Shown here: piece after piece, positions 5,329 to 6,375 of the stretch
How positions within the stretch are numbered: the stretch's first letter is position 1
Layout: each line of letters starts with the position of its first letter
Assembly: GCA_003487005.1 (NCBI GenBank)
Contig: DNFG01000450.1
Location: 1-6,375 of the forward strand
DNA from: Bryobacterales bacterium
GTDB taxonomy: Bacteria > Acidobacteriota > Terriglobia > Bryobacterales > Bryobacteraceae
DNA length: 6,375 nucleotides
Reading direction: 5' to 3'
Program-made: the position numbers and the translations under genes
Notes under the pieces: model-generated
Told to the model about the DNA's origin: nothing
The model's database searches: none
What the model saw: the letters and a program-made list of their open reading frames with translations, nothing else

Positions 5329-6375
5329 TCAATTTTCGGCCGAATGGAGACCGCCCGGGGCGGCGGCGAAAGAGACATTCGCCGAGGGGCAGTTCCAGAG
5401 GCAGGCGCCGCAGTGGACGCATTTTTCGCGGTCGAAGGCCGGGACGGCGCCTTCGCCGGGGCGAATGGCTTCGCCGGAGCAGATTTCGATGCAGATGCGG
5501 GTATCGCAGGACTGGCAGAGGGCCTGGTCGCGGAAGATGACGTGGTCGGCGGCGTCGGAGGGGGCCTGGACTTTGCCGCCGACGAGGAGGGCGTCCTGGT
5601 GGGAGACGAGGAGTTGTCCGTCGAAGGGGATTTCGGGCCAGCCGACGGCATCCATGAGGGCGTCGTGGATGGGCCGGCCCTCCTTGAGGCAGCCGGCGAC
5701 GAGTTTTTCGACGTAGCTGTGGGGGAGGCGGCCAAAGTAGGCGTCGATGAGTTTCTGGGGAGGTTTGCGGACGCGGGGGCGGGTGAGATGGAGGCGGCCG
5801 CCGGAGAGTCCGTCGAGAGCCATGCCGAGGAAGCCGGAAAGGAGGCTCTTCTGGAAGCCATTGCGGGCATTTTCGGCGATTTCGCCCTCTTTTTCGAGCC
5901 AACTGGCGCGGCGGCGGGCGACGTAGGCGGCGTCGAGGTTGTCCCTGGTGAAGGGTTTGCCTTCGCGCATCAGTTCGAGGACGGCTTCGCCGAGTTGGAC
6001 GCCGGTGAGCCAGGCTTCATCGACGCCGGAGCCGGTGAGGACATTGGTGGAGCCGGAGTTTTCGCCGATGCGGGCGTAGCCGTCGCCGGCGAGGTGGGGC
6101 TCGCCATGCTTGCCGGATTCGAGGATGGATTTGGCGCCCCAACTGCGGAGTTTGCCTCCTTTGAGGAAACGCCAGAAGAAGGGGTGCTGGATGAAGTGCT
6201 GGAGGTAGCGGTATCCGGTGCGAACGGGGGACTGCATCCAGGAGGGGACGAAGATGCCGGCGGAGACGACGCGATCGGGGTGGACGTAGAAGAATCCGAA
6301 GATTTCGGGTTCGGGGTAGCCGATGGTGTGATAGACGGTGCCGGGTTCGAGGTCGACGCCTTCGGGGAGTTCGAT
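5329..6375 (-). CDS. ETF:quinone oxidoreductase / FixC-like flavoprotein with ferredoxin domain, 5'-truncated
   Basis: C-terminal 348 residues of a membrane-associated flavoprotein that receives electrons from ETF and passes them to quinone. The gene runs off the right edge with the frame open to base 6375, so the ATG at 6237 is internal. Likeness to ETF-QO/FixC: TVYHTIGYPEP near residue 14, HPFFWRFLKGGK (~64-75), GAKSILESG (~80-88), then a flavin-domain glycine segment ENSGSTNVLTGSGVDEAWLTG (~105-125), altered from the usual G-SPGFMN-PKIKG. The C-terminal ferredoxin-like domain holds two cysteine motifs: CxxCxxxxCxxxC (287-299) and CxxCxxCxxxCP (319-330). Family ETF-QO has one [4Fe-4S] cluster; eight cysteines could hold two. 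First gene seen in the operon, 22 bp before etfB. About 200 or more N-terminal residues, including the Rossmann dinucleotide motif, are missing. It may instead be a FixC-FixX fusion. Confidence 0.85.
   Translation of the reverse strand: MELPEGVDLEPGTVYHTIGYPEPEIFGFFYVHPDRVVSAGIFVPSWMQSPVRTGYRYLQHFIQHPFFWRFLKGGKLRSWGAKSILESGKHGEPHLAGDGYARIGENSGSTNVLTGSGVDEAWLTGVQLGEAVLELMREGKPFTRDNLDAAYVARRRASWLEKEGEIAENARNGFQKSLLSGFLGMALDGLSGGRLHLTRPRVRKPPQKLIDAYFGRLPHSYVEKLVAGCLKEGRPIHDALMDAVGWPEIPFDGQLLVSHQDALLVGGKVQAPSDAADHVIFRDQALCQSCDTRICIEICSGEAIRPGEGAVPAFDREKCVHCGACLWNCPSANVSFAAAPGGLHSAEN

Noticed and set aside
4485..5540. Long plus-strand open frame opposite etfB (351 codons)
   Set aside because: Antisense shadow of etfB and of the flavoprotein end, Gly-rich and without family features, while the minus strand has clear ETF motifs and ribosome-binding sites.

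Overview
This is a high-GC bacterial window with six protein-coding genes, two of them cut by the window edges. The taxon cannot be fixed from the sequence. The short-chain dehydrogenase and the Nramp gene would fit an alphaproteobacterium, while the electron-transfer-flavoprotein (ETF) block, with its very strong strand bias in third codon bases, could fit an Acidobacteriota-like genome. Both are low-confidence guesses.

Left part (2-1957): the 3' end of a short-chain dehydrogenase/reductase (+) converges with an MntH/Nramp divalent-metal transporter (-), and their stop codons are only about 20 bp apart. A 314-bp non-coding stretch (1958-2271) then separates mntH from a divergently transcribed MFS permease (+, 2272-3477). 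This stretch holds a textbook intrinsic terminator on the minus strand, 46 bp upstream of mntH. It therefore either ends a small RNA or acts as an attenuator in the mntH leader. It also holds an imperfect 27-bp inverted repeat close to the MFS start that could be an operator.

Right part (3534-6375, all -): a compact operon, transcribed right to left, encodes the C-terminal part of an ETF:quinone oxidoreductase/FixC-like flavoprotein carrying a two-motif ferredoxin domain, then EtfB, then EtfA. Intergenic gaps are 22 and 6 bp, and both etf genes have the same GAAGGAG ribosome-binding site. Together they should pass electrons from flavin dehydrogenases through ETF to the flavin/iron-sulfur protein and on to quinone (or, if bifurcating, between quinone and ferredoxin). 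Both ETF subunits depart from the usual family in their nucleotide/flavin-binding segments. A perfect 19-bp-stem hairpin sits between the convergent MFS and etfA genes.

The most interesting signals are the unexplained minus-strand leader/sRNA region, whose predicted RNA has two CUCCUUC (anti-Shine-Dalgarno) motifs, one within a 12-nt perfect complement to the etfB ribosome-binding site; the divergent ETF with its 8-cysteine partner; and an abrupt change in codon and strand composition near 2.2-2.3 kb. I see no CRISPR array, tRNA, rRNA, transposase or phage gene.
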